From: Chloroflexota bacterium
Lineage (GTDB): Bacteria > Chloroflexota > Anaerolineae > Anaerolineales > VGOW01
Direction: 5' to 3'
Assembly (NCBI GenBank): GCA_016197225.1
Contig: JACPWC010000118.1
Location: forward strand, 1-57,482
Length of the DNA stretch: 57,482 nt
The notes beneath the pieces are model-generated. The model was given only the letters and a program-made list of their open reading frames with translations, made no database searches and was not told the origin of the DNA. Every line of letters begins with the position of its first letter. Position 1 is the first letter of the stretch. Of the stretch, positions 23,642 to 31,234 are shown piece after piece. A program made the position numbers and the translations under genes.

Positions 23642-24561
23642 TACTTCACCTGAGGCAGAACGCTTTGCGCCATCGCCGCCAGGCCATCGAGATCATCCAG
23701 GTCGAGCCACTGCAACATGATGCGCCCGACTCCGGCCTCGGCGAACTTGCCAAGCTGATCCACAACCTCAGACGCAGTGCCGAAAACCACGCCGTGTTCG
23801 CGCAGTTTGGCCGGGTCGCGCGCGCCGAGTTTGCGTTGAAGCGTTGCCTCGTCTTTGCCGAAATAACAGCCGTGCATGAGCGAGCGGCGCACACTGTTTG
23901 GCTGGCGATGGTTGGCCGCCAACAACTCGTCCAGCATTTTGTTGAGTTCGACGAACTTTTGCGGCGTGAGGTAGACCGCGTTCCACTCGGAAGCGTAGCG
24001 GGCGGCGAGCGGCAGGGTGAGCTTGCGCCCGTTGCCGCCGATGAGGATGGGCGGCCCGCCGGGCCGGGCAGGGCGTGGCAGGAGCACCGCCTCTTTCAGA
24101 TGATAAAACTTGCCGTCGAAGTCGAGCGGTGACTCGTTTTGAAGCAAGTGCGAGATGATCTTCAGGCCTTCTTCGAATCGCTCGAAGCGTCCCGCGATGT
24201 TGAGCAAGTCCCAGCCGTAATTGGTGTGCTCGCGCTCCTGCCAGCCTGCGCCCAGGCCAAGCGTCAGCCGCCCGCCTGAAAGATCGTCAACGGCGCTTGC
24301 CATGCGGGCCGTTATCGTCGGCTGGCGAAACGAGACGGGCGAGACCAGCGGCCCAAATTCGATACGCCTGGTGTGGCTCGCCAGCCACGTCAGCGAGACC
24401 CACAGTTCGAGCGACTCAATGTCAGGCGGGTTGGAGTTGGTGTAATGGTCGGAGCGGTAGAGGCCGCTGAAGCCGAGCATTTCGACGGCGGCGGCGATCT
24501 TCTGCCAGCGCGGCCAGTTCAACCCATTCTGGCCTTCGATCATGATGGCGACTTCGAGCAT
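23641..24561 (-). CDS. LLM-class F420/FMN-dependent oxidoreductase
   Basis: Luciferase-like TIM-barrel oxidoreductase of 306 residues. It starts MLEVAIMIEGQNGLNWPRW, has GLYRSDHY, LASHTRRIEFGPLVSPVSFR, and the typical LGLGAGWQEREH at about 110-121. TIGR-type F420-dependent enzymes share this layout; flavin use cannot be excluded. The start follows the repeat region 24577-24705 and a longer frame through the repeats is rejected. The stop overlaps the TerB-N/TerB-C GTG by one base, so the two are coupled. Substrate unknown; it may be an accidental leader gene of the island. Confidence 0.88.
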   Translation of the reverse strand: MLEVAIMIEGQNGLNWPRWQKIAAAVEMLGFSGLYRSDHYTNSNPPDIESLELWVSLTWLASHTRRIEFGPLVSPVSFRQPTITARMASAVDDLSGGRLTLGLGAGWQEREHTNYGWDLLNIAGRFERFEEGLKIISHLLQNESPLDFDGKFYHLKEAVLLPRPARPGGPPILIGGNGRKLTLPLAARYASEWNAVYLTPQKFVELNKMLDELLAANHRQPNSVRRSLMHGCYFGKDEATLQRKLGARDPAKLREHGVVFGTASEVVDQLGKFAEAGVGRIMLQWLDLDDLDGLAAMAQSVLPQVK

Positions 24562-24576
24562 GGATGGTCTCCTTCG

Positions 24577-24705
24577 GAACGCTGATGAACGCAGAGCCTT
24601 TTCAAAGAGTTCGTAACTACACAGGCCTGGTTTCATCCGCAGATTTTCGCAGATTAGCACAGATTACTAAAACAAATCTGCGGCAATCTGTGTAAATCTG
24701 CGGAT
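24577..24705. repeat. Two abutting word repeats (GAACGCTGATGAACGC; ATCCGCAGATT)
   Basis: The left part (24577-24600) carries GAACGCTGATGAACGCAGA, nearly the same as 49986. The right part (24635-24705) is a long palindrome of ATCCGCAGATT words and their complement, the same family as 36681. Together they fill most of the 199-base gap upstream of the oxidoreductase start; I see nothing else there. Confidence 0.9.
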
Positions 24706-24760
24706 AAACAATGGCGTTTTTCAAGCGTATGCCTGGGCAATTACAAGCGATCGGCGAAAA

Positions 24761-25180
24761 TCAGCGCGACGCGTCAGCGCGCTTCGCGTCTGCGTTCTCA
24801 ATATATGCCTCGGCTTCAATCTCCACCAGCATCGCCGAGTCAATCAACCGTCTCACCTCGACCATCGCCGTCGCCGGGCGGATGTCGCCAAAGAACTCGC
24901 CGTGCGCTTTTGCCACTTTCTCCCACTCGTCAATGTTCGTCACATACATCCGGGTGCGAATCACGTCGGTCAGGCCGGCTCCGGCTTTGGTCAGCGCGGC
25001 TTCGATGTTCTTCAATGTTTGCACAGTTTGGGCGTAAGCGTCGTCAACGCCGACGATGTCCCCGTTCGCGTCGGTGGCCGTCGTGCCGGAGACGTGAACG
25101 TGCGGCCCGATGCGAACGGCGCGCGAGTAACCGGCAATGGATTCCCATTTTGCGCCGCTGGCGATGTTTTGACGTTGCAT
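24761..25180 (-). CDS. RidA-family (YjgF/UK114) protein
   Basis: Enamine/imine deaminase family, 139 residues. It has [44 protein letters not shown] with the conserved Arg, and [23 protein letters not shown]. RidA hydrolyses reactive 2-aminoacrylate. The last dozen residues ([12 protein letters not shown]) extend past the family end and are encoded by a GCGCTTCGCGTCTGCGTT repeat word that also supplies the stop codon. GAGGAG precedes the ATG. Confidence 0.88.
   Translation of the reverse strand: MQRQNIASGAKWESIAGYSRAVRIGPHVHVSGTTATDANGDIVGVDDAYAQTVQTLKNIEAALTKAGAGLTDVIRTRMYVTNIDEWEKVAKAHGEFFGDIRPATAMVEVRRLIDSAMLVEIEAEAYIENADAKRADASR
24764..24796. repeat. Repeat word encoding the RidA tail
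   Basis: Contains GCGCTTCGCGTCTGCGTTC, identical over that stretch to the intergenic element at 50049. Read on the minus strand it encodes the last residues of RidA. Confidence 0.8.
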
Positions 25181-25266
25181 GTGCCCGGTTCTCCTCTTGC
25201 GTGATTTTACTTCACATTGGGAGATGTTAGGCAGAGGCGGTTAATTGTAAAAAGAAAGTTGAGGAG

Positions 25267-25923
25267 TTATATCAGCCCTAGCTCGCGGGCACGAAGGGCG
25301 GCCTGAGTGCGGTCGCGCACGTCAAGTTTTTGCAGGATGTTGGTGACGTAGTTCTTCACCGTGCCTTCAGCCAGGCTCAACTGGTCGGCAATTTCACCGT
25401 TGCTCAGGCCTTGCGCCAGCAGTCGCAGAATCTCGCTCTCGCGCTCGGAAAGCGGCTCGGGCAGAGCCGACTCGGCAGGGCGGGCGGCGGGGGCCAGGCG
25501 GGCAAATTCGGCCAGCACTTTGCGGGCGACGGATGGCTCGATCAATGCGCCCCCGGCGGCCACGGTGCGGACTGCCGCCGCCAACTCTTGCCCCGATACG
25601 TCCTTCAGCAAATAGCCGGACGCTCCGGCACGCAACCCTTCAAACACGTAGGTGTCGTCGTCGAAGGTGGTGAGGATGATGACACGGGCCTCAGGCCACG
25701 CGGCGCGCAGGCGGCGGGTGGCCTCCACGCCGTCCATGCCGGGCATACGCACGTCCATCAACACTACGTCCGGTTTGAGGTTGGCGTAATCGTCGAGGGC
25801 GGCCTGGCCGTCCCCGGCTTCGCCGATCACTTCGATGTCGGCTTCAAGCTCAAGCAGGGTGCGCAAGCCTTCGCGCATCAGGCGTTGATCGTCTACGAGC
25901 AGGATACGAATCGGGTTGGTCAT
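25267..25923 (-). CDS. NarL/LuxR-family response regulator
   Basis: Two-component output protein, 218 residues. The receiver domain has Asp11-Asp12 and phospho-acceptor Asp57 in VVLMDVRMPGMDG, then ILTTFDDDTYVFEGL and LLKDVSG with the conserved Lys. The C-terminal LuxR helix-turn-helix (residues about 155-215) reads SEREIEILRLLAQGLSNGEI. A Pro/Ala-rich linker joins them. It is partner to the histidine kinase immediately upstream. Target genes are unknown; the cytochrome operon and the dyad sites from 30.7 kb on are candidates, though those dyads look more CRP-like. Confidence 0.92.
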   Translation of the reverse strand: MTNPIRILLVDDQRLMREGLRTLLELEADIEVIGEAGDGQAALDDYANLKPDVVLMDVRMPGMDGVEATRRLRAAWPEARVIILTTFDDDTYVFEGLRAGASGYLLKDVSGQELAAAVRTVAAGGALIEPSVARKVLAEFARLAPAARPAESALPEPLSERESEILRLLAQGLSNGEIADQLSLAEGTVKNYVTNILQKLDVRDRTQAALRARELGLI

Positions 25924-25930
25924 TTTGAAT

Positions 25931-26004
25931 GGGACGCGGACGCTTCGCGCGCAGATGCACGCGGATTTTTATATTGATCTGCGTTCTTCCGCGTTTATCT
26001 GCGT
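25931..26004. repeat. Palindromic word repeat (ACGCGGAC/ATCTGCG type)
   Basis: ACGCGGACGCTTCGCGCGC, then a second ACGCGGAT word, an AT-rich centre, and complementary ATCTGCG/CCGCGT words. It lies between the response regulator start and the kinase stop; the kinase stop codon is at its right edge. It includes the CGCTTCGCG core. Confidence 0.85.
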
Positions 26005-27170
26005 ACCAATAAAGGCAGGCGGAAGCAGAGTTGCGCGCCGCCGCCGGGCCGGGATTCTAAGTGGAGTTCGCCGCCAAGCTGGGTTGCCCGCTCGCGCAGG
26101 CCGCGCAGGCCAAAGCCCACGCCGTTCATAGATGCTGGAAAACCGATGCCATCATCTGCGACGGTCAGTGAAATATTGTCGTCTGACGTTTGCAGGCTCA
26201 ACCAGATGTTTTTTGCCCCGGCATGCCGCTGGGCGTTGGTGAGCGATTCTTGCGCGGCGCGGTAGAGGGCCAGCCGTCCGGCTTCGGGAACAGAAGAAAG
26301 GTCTTCCGGTAGAGTCAGGTGAACGTTGAGGCCGGTCGCTTCCTGAAAGGCGGTTGCCAGCCGCGCCAGCGATTGAGTCAGCGGCAGGTCAACTTCCAGC
26401 GGGGCGCGCAGAGTCGCCACAGTGCGGCGCAGTTCGGCCAGGGCTAGTTTCACCTCGTCACGCATCGTTCCAATCATTCGCGCGGCGCGGTCGGGATCGG
26501 TTGGGATGAGGCGTTGCGCGCCCTCAAGTTGAACGGCGGTGACGGTAAGGCGGTGGCCCACCGCGTCGTGCATTTCGCGAGCCAGGCGGTTGCGCTCTTC
26601 GGCAATCGTCAACTGCTCCACTTGCGAGGCATAGTCTTGCAGTTGGCGGTGCGCCGTTTGCAGTTCTTCGAGCAGGCGCTGGCTTTCCTGGCGAGCCGCT
26701 TCGGCGTCGCGCATGGCCTTGCCAAACGTGCCGAAGAACACGAATCCGCCGGCGTAAGGCAGGACGTAGATCAAGGCGCTCAACCAGCCGGCGACGAAGG
26801 CGAAGTTGAAATAGGTGGCGACGGTGAAAATGCTGATCCAGAGCGTTGCCTGGCGTAGCGGCAGAACAGTCATTGCCTCGGCGCTGAGGACAAAGAACAA
26901 AACCCCGGCGGCGAAGGTGTTGGGCTGGAGCAGGATCAGGCTGACGGCCAGCGTGGTTTGGAGGGCAAAATAGAAGTGAACCCGGATGCTGTGATGGAAA
27001 AGGAACAGAGCGCCAAAAGCTAACGTGAGACCCAACGCAATCCAGCGGGTGCTGTTGTTCTCAATAGTCACAAAGCTGATGACGGCCACTGCGCCAACGG
27101 TGAACAGGCCGGCGAATTCAAGAAGCCAGTCCTTGCTGTGTTTTTGCGGCATGTTCACATTGTACTTCAT
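25995..27170 (-). CDS. Sensor histidine kinase (NarX/DesK-like, HisKA_3)
   Basis: Membrane histidine kinase of about 391 residues. The N-terminal third has about six hydrophobic segments with almost no soluble sensor domain (DesK-like layout). A coiled-coil linker follows, then the HisKA_3 motif LAREMHDAVGHRLTVTAVQL with the phospho-His, and a HATPase domain ending GFGLRGLRERATQLGG. It signals to the response regulator at 25267-25923. The start at the MKYNVNMPQ ATG is chosen; the first methionine in the frame lies closer to a repeat. Confidence 0.9.
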   Translation of the reverse strand: MKYNVNMPQKHSKDWLLEFAGLFTVGAVAVISFVTIENNSTRWIALGLTLAFGALFLFHHSIRVHFYFALQTTLAVSLILLQPNTFAAGVLFFVLSAEAMTVLPLRQATLWISIFTVATYFNFAFVAGWLSALIYVLPYAGGFVFFGTFGKAMRDAEAARQESQRLLEELQTAHRQLQDYASQVEQLTIAEERNRLAREMHDAVGHRLTVTAVQLEGAQRLIPTDPDRAARMIGTMRDEVKLALAELRRTVATLRAPLEVDLPLTQSLARLATAFQEATGLNVHLTLPEDLSSVPEAGRLALYRAAQESLTNAQRHAGAKNIWLSLQTSDDNISLTVADDGIGFPASMNGVGFGLRGLRERATQLGGELHLESRPGGGAQLCFRLPLLVRR

Positions 27171-27197
27171 GGTTTGCAGCAAGGGGAGGTTGAGCAA

Positions 27198-27228
27198 TTG
27201 TAGAGCGAGTTGTCAACTCGCTCTACAA
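27198..27228. repeat. Palindromic word repeat (GAGCGAGTTG type), copy 1
   Basis: Fifteen-base perfect arms TTGTAGAGCGAGTTG and complement around a single T. It sits between the cytochrome stop and the kinase start on the minus strand. Two more copies of the same word lie at 36340 and 36409. Confidence 0.92.
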
Positions 27229-27237
27229 TCGTTTAAC

Positions 27238-29286
27238 TTACTTGCACCCCGGCGCAAAGTCGTTCTGCGAAAGGAAGAAGGTGTAAGTCTCGCAGTCGCC
27301 GGGGGCCGGAGGCCGGTAGGCCGGAATCTGCTTGGCAACCGGCGGCAAAACCCTCAGATAAACCACCAGCGCCTGCACGTCCTCTTCATCCAAATTCGCA
27401 AAGTGATCCCAGGGCATGGCCTGCCAGTGCAGTTGACGGCCATCTTTGCTAATGCCACTGCGAATGGCGCGAGCGATCTCGGCGTCGCTCCACGAACCGA
27501 TTCCGGTTTGGCCGTCCTGTGAAATGTTGCGCACCCAGATCGTGCCCATGCCCAGCCCGCTGAGTTTTGCCCCGCCGTCGCCAGTGTTGCCGTGACAGAA
27601 AGCGCACGAGATGCTGGAGAAGACGTACTTGCCGCGCTCGGCCAGCGCGGACTGTTCCGGGCTGTCGAACGAGGCCGGGTCGGGTTCGGGCAGGCCGCTC
27701 AACACTTGTTCGGCGACAATATCAGGCGGCAGGGCGGGCGTGGCCGGGATGTCATAGATCACGGACGTGATCAGGCCACACAAGGCCAGGCCGATGACGG
27801 CGATTCCGGCCAGCAACCAGCCGCCGACTTTCCGGGGAAGCCGCCTCTCGCGGGGAGCGGCCACTACCCACATCACCGCCCCGCCGATCAAAATGATCCA
27901 CTGCGCCCACACCAGAACCCGGCGCGGCCAGTCTGCCGGAAGCGGGCCGGCGTTGATGTTGCCATAGGAACCGGCGGCGTAAGTGAGCACTTTGGGCGAA
28001 GCGACCGGCAGGCCGCTGGCAATCTTCATGATCACGGTTTCGATCACACCATATTCCATGACCGGCGGAATTTGATTTTTTACCGGCGGCAGAGTCTTGA
28101 GGTAGGAGGCGACTGCGGTTGCGTCTTCTTCGCTCATGCTGTGCAGGAACGCCCAGGGCATGCCCCAGACGTTGACGGAGCGATCCGAGGCCTGGCCGTT
28201 GCGAATGATGTTGGCGATCTCTTCGACCGATTTGTTGCCCAGCCCGGTTTCGGCGTCAGAGGTGAGATTGCGGCTGACGAAAGTGCCTTGCGGGTACGCA
28301 CCCACTTGCATGCCGCCGGCGAGGTAACGATCGTCGCCGCGATAAATGCCGGTCGGGTTGACCTGGGTGTGGCACAAGCCGCAGATTTCTGTGTGGGTGA
28401 TGTACTCGCCGCGCTTGACGAGGTTGGATTCGGTGCGAGGGCCATCCAGCTTGCCGCCGGGTTCCCAGGGAGCCGGGCGGGCGATGGAAAGAACGTAGTT
28501 CACCACGTCCCATCTTTGCTCGTCAGTCAGCGTCTCGGCAAACGAAGGCATGGGGCTGGGCGCAAGGCCGGTGGTGAGGCGCAACCAAATCTGCTCCGGC
28601 TCGCTCCCGCCCCGGAACGTCCAGGGCGCAGTCAGGTCGCGGGTGTAGACGGTGAAGCCGTCGGCGTCTTTGAGTTCGGCCCGCGCCCGGCCATCCGCGC
28701 CGTGACACGAGGCGCAGTTGGCGGCGAACAACTCTTTCCCGCGTGCAAGGCCGGCATCGTCGGGAGTGGGGCGGTCGGGGATAGAAATCGGTTCGGGTGC
28801 AGTGGCGGCGAAAACCGGGGAGAAGTCTTTGACGTATTGCACGACCGACGTGATTTCTTCGTCAGTCAGAATATCTTTGAAGTAAGGCATCGGGCTGGCG
28901 TGAAGGCCGTTCGACACGGTGTTGATCAGGTCGGCGTCACTCGGCGGCAGGCCGGGGGCCGTCGTCTTGTATTTGAACTGGCCGAGGGTGAAATCCCGGG
29001 GCCGGGGATAAATGGATGGAGCCGCCACACCTTTTCCATCTCCATCCGTGCCATGACAGACGGCGCAACGTTCGACGTACACCTTTTCGCCAATCGAAGC
29101 ATTGGCTGAAACGTTGCTGGCGGGCGGCCATACGGCCAGCTTGAGATCGTAGGGTTCGCCCTGCCATTCTTCGGAGGGCGTGTTGTAGGCGACGCGGGCG
29201 TAGAGTGAGCGCCCGAGGTCGAGCACTAACAAGAGAGCAAGTGCTATGAAAAATACACGGCGGCGGGAAGTGAGTAGCCAGGTCAT
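27238..29286 (-). CDS. Membrane-anchored tetrahaem c-type cytochrome
   Basis: Protein of about 682 residues with one N-terminal anchor (FFIALALLLVLDLG) and one internal helix near residue 450-470. Four CxxCH haem motifs: CAVCH (about 74), CASCH, CGLCH and CAFCH, each in a separate cytochrome c module, so two modules lie on each side of the internal segment. MPYF, MPSF, MPWAF and MPWDHF supply likely axial Met ligands. It should carry electrons outside the cytoplasm. Of two adjacent ATGs the second has the better spacing from AGGAG. No terminal oxidase is in the window, so the electron partners are not known. Confidence 0.88.
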   Translation of the reverse strand: MTWLLTSRRRVFFIALALLLVLDLGRSLYARVAYNTPSEEWQGEPYDLKLAVWPPASNVSANASIGEKVYVERCAVCHGTDGDGKGVAAPSIYPRPRDFTLGQFKYKTTAPGLPPSDADLINTVSNGLHASPMPYFKDILTDEEITSVVQYVKDFSPVFAATAPEPISIPDRPTPDDAGLARGKELFAANCASCHGADGRARAELKDADGFTVYTRDLTAPWTFRGGSEPEQIWLRLTTGLAPSPMPSFAETLTDEQRWDVVNYVLSIARPAPWEPGGKLDGPRTESNLVKRGEYITHTEICGLCHTQVNPTGIYRGDDRYLAGGMQVGAYPQGTFVSRNLTSDAETGLGNKSVEEIANIIRNGQASDRSVNVWGMPWAFLHSMSEEDATAVASYLKTLPPVKNQIPPVMEYGVIETVIMKIASGLPVASPKVLTYAAGSYGNINAGPLPADWPRRVLVWAQWIILIGGAVMWVVAAPRERRLPRKVGGWLLAGIAVIGLALCGLITSVIYDIPATPALPPDIVAEQVLSGLPEPDPASFDSPEQSALAERGKYVFSSISCAFCHGNTGDGGAKLSGLGMGTIWVRNISQDGQTGIGSWSDAEIARAIRSGISKDGRQLHWQAMPWDHFANLDEEDVQALVVYLRVLPPVAKQIPAYRPPAPGDCETYTFFLSQNDFAPGCK

Positions 29287-29294
29287 CATGTCTC

Positions 29295-30023
29295 CTAATT
29301 TGAAATTACAAGCCACACATACAAAAATTCAACGAGATTCAAAGTGAAGTGCGCAGCAAAAGCGGCGATGATGTTTTTGCGCCACGCAAACAGTCCGGCA
29401 AGGAGGCCGCCGGCCACGATACCGGTCAACAGCATGTACCAGAAGCCGCCCGCCCAGTGAAGCAGGCCAAAGAAGAAGCACGAAATGAGGATGGCGGCAG
29501 GAACGCCGAAGCGTTTTTGCAGGTGGGTCAGGCCGTAACCACGATAGATGTTTTCTTCCACGAATGGCGCAAGCGCGACGTTAGCCAGAAAGAACGGAAG
29601 CGCCGACGTTCCCAGCGAAGAGAGCAGTTCGCCCGGCGGGATGTAGTCGCCGATGAGGCGTTGGGCAGTTGTCATCAGCGGCGACAGCACCGAGAAGTAA
29701 AGCACGGCGAGGATCAGACCCGGCACAGCGCCGGTGACGATCTCCTGCCAGAGCTTTTGCCCCGAGGCAAGTTGCCAGCCGATGGCCGGCAGGGTCAGCC
29801 GATCAGCCCTCATCACGATCCAGAAAACCAACAGCAAGCTGAGTTGAACGATCAGCAAAATCTGGGGTGTGGAGTCGGCAACGCTGTCCGCAATGGCTTG
29901 AGGGTCATTGCCCAGCATGGCCCCAAAGTAAACGGACATGGCGATAATGGCGATGAGAAACAGGAAGGGCGGAATGGCGAGAAGAGTCCAGGCGCGCCAC
30001 ATTGTTTCGGGTTTTGATTGCAT
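29295..30023 (-). CDS. CPBP-family intramembrane protease (CAAX-like)
   Basis: Polytopic membrane protein of 242 residues. The CPBP motifs are visible: EENIYRGYG with the two catalytic Glu and Arg, FFGLLHWAGG with a His, and AHFTLNLVEF with the last His. Members cleave prenylated or membrane peptides, or act in bacteriocin immunity. The ATG at MQSKPET is preceded by AAGGAGG at ideal spacing. It lies nine bases upstream of the cytochrome gene, so these two are co-transcribed. Confidence 0.9.
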   Translation of the reverse strand: MQSKPETMWRAWTLLAIPPFLFLIAIIAMSVYFGAMLGNDPQAIADSVADSTPQILLIVQLSLLLVFWIVMRADRLTLPAIGWQLASGQKLWQEIVTGAVPGLILAVLYFSVLSPLMTTAQRLIGDYIPPGELLSSLGTSALPFFLANVALAPFVEENIYRGYGLTHLQKRFGVPAAILISCFFFGLLHWAGGFWYMLLTGIVAGGLLAGLFAWRKNIIAAFAAHFTLNLVEFLYVWLVISN

Positions 30024-30044
30024 GTAATGTCCTCCTTGATATGA

Positions 30045-30111
30045 CACCTGTCAGGGGGCGCTTCGCGTCGAGAGCTTGCGCAGCTTTCGAGCGCCCACCT
30101 GACAGGCGTGT
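30045..30111. repeat. Palindromic word repeat (CACCTGTCAGG type)
   Basis: Imperfect inverted repeat CACCTGTCAGG...CCTGACAGG with inner GGCGCTTCGCGTC, giving the CGCTTCGCG core. It occupies the gap upstream of the CPBP protease gene. The CTGTCAGG word is shared with the element at 43297. Confidence 0.85.
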
Positions 30112-30116
30112 GCAAT

Positions 30117-30641
30117 TTATTTGCGCCGCAGAAGCATGGCCGCGCCAATGACCACCAATACTACCGGCCACAACTTGCCCAGCCACTCCAGCACTTGCAT
30201 CCACGCACCGCCGGCCAGCAAGGCAACGCCGATGACGGTCATGATGCCGCCGGGGATGAGCGGCCACCACTGGGCGCGGTTGATTGCGAACGAGAGAAGC
30301 ACGATGAGCGCCCAGCCGGCGGCGAAGGCCAGCATGAAGACGCCGCCCTGTGTTTGCTCGCCTGCCTCTACAAACGGGCCGCTGGTGAGGTATGCGCCCA
30401 GGCCAATGCCGCCCAGAATGCCGCCCGGCACGAGGAGGCCGGAGTTGCGGGCAAACAGGCCCCACAGCAAAAAGCCGGCGCTCAACAGCGGCAGAATGAG
30501 CAGGCCCATCCATTGCGCCTGAATGAATTGCGCGGCCAGGAAGAGCAGGCCGAGGCCGATGAGAAAGAGTCCGCCAAAGAGCCGGTTGGAGTTGCAGGCC
30601 GGCGCGGTTTCGATCGGGTTGAGGGGAGTTTGAGTTGACAT
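30117..30641 (-). CDS. Small multi-pass membrane protein, unknown
   Basis: Hypothetical protein of 174 residues with about five hydrophobic segments (for example LFGGLFLIGLGLLFLAAQFI and WPVVLVVIGAAMLLRRK). It has no catalytic motif. Repeating GLG/GG-rich helices resemble LiaF/YvlD-type or DUF5668-like small membrane proteins, but I cannot name the family. The start MSTQTPLN follows AAAGG. Its upstream region carries the three-half-site regulatory module at 30709-30748. It may be read with the protease and cytochrome downstream. Confidence 0.6.
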   Translation of the reverse strand: MSTQTPLNPIETAPACNSNRLFGGLFLIGLGLLFLAAQFIQAQWMGLLILPLLSAGFLLWGLFARNSGLLVPGGILGGIGLGAYLTSGPFVEAGEQTQGGVFMLAFAAGWALIVLLSFAINRAQWWPLIPGGIMTVIGVALLAGGAWMQVLEWLGKLWPVVLVVIGAAMLLRRK

Positions 30642-30666
30642 GAGGTTAGCCTTTCTGATATGAAGC

Positions 30667-30697
30667 AAAACGTGAAGCTGTTTACGCTTCACGTTTT
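30667..30697. repeat. Palindromic word repeat (CGTGAAGC type)
   Basis: Twelve-base perfect arms AAAACGTGAAGC and complement with a seven-base loop, directly upstream of the membrane protein start. The CGTGAAGC word also flanks the four-helix-bundle fragment near 2769 and 3033. Confidence 0.85.
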
Positions 30698-30708
30698 ACT
30701 CCCAAAGT

Positions 30709-30748
30709 GGTCATGCCCGGCAGTGCTGGAAGTCACGTATCAGGTCAT
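30709..30748. promoter_or_regulatory. CRP-like dyad with three GTCA half-sites (module 1)
   Basis: The central dyad is AGTGCTGGAAGTCACG (30722-30737). Outer GGTCAT half-sites start at 30709 and 30743, so the three half-sites are 22 and 12 bases apart. The same layout with the same spacing is found at 34738-34777. It lies upstream of the 30117-30641 gene on the minus strand, in a gap that starts just after the NTF2-like stop. The binding factor is unknown. Confidence 0.6.
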
Positions 30749-30769
30749 ATCTGTTTTTAGGCTTGTGGG

Positions 30770-31222
30770 CTACCCCACAAGCGGCTCGTAAGCGGCATCG
30801 GCAATGCCGCCGCGCTCCTGAATGGCGAGGTTTTCGAGCAGCAAGTGTGTATCGCAGTAGATTCGCACTGAAACACCTTTGCCCCAACAAAGGCGAATCA
30901 GATGGACACCGCAATTCGTTCTTTTCTCGCCATTCAGCAATGTATAGTGGTCTGTCCATTCGACGGCAACAAGCGTGTTCCAGGGCCGGCCTGTAATCAG
31001 GATGTTGCACAAATCGAAGTGAATGTTGGGGAATATCTTGAACAATCGTTCATACCATGCGCGAGTGACAGCCAGTGAGTTTCGACGGCCAGAGAGCGCA
31101 TGATTTCCGACAAACCAATGCTCAAAATCTTTGGCGAGGCCATTCAAGATCGGCTCGTAGTTGCCTTTGTTCAGTTCGTCAAACAGTTTTGTGACTTGCG
31201 CCCGGACTATTGTGTTGTACAT
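30770..31222 (-). CDS. NTF2/SnoaL-fold protein
   Basis: Protein of 150 residues with the cone-shaped NTF2-like fold seen in SnoaL-like proteins: RAQVTKLFDELNKGNYEPIL, ARAWYERLFKIFPNIHFDL-type helix and sheet, and VEWTDHYTLLNGEKRTNCGVHLI. Such proteins are small enzymes or binding proteins of very mixed function. The ATG at MYNTIVRA is chosen because GAGG lies seven bases before it. It follows the ABC-2 permease gene directly and is likely in that operon. Confidence 0.75.
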   Translation of the reverse strand: MYNTIVRAQVTKLFDELNKGNYEPILNGLAKDFEHWFVGNHALSGRRNSLAVTRAWYERLFKIFPNIHFDLCNILITGRPWNTLVAVEWTDHYTLLNGEKRTNCGVHLIRLCWGKGVSVRIYCDTHLLLENLAIQERGGIADAAYEPLVG

Positions 31223-31234
31223 ATAATGCCTCAA

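Noticed and set aside
27592-29109. Plus-strand frame of 505 codons
   Set aside because: Antisense of the tetrahaem cytochrome gene; no domain or signal seen.
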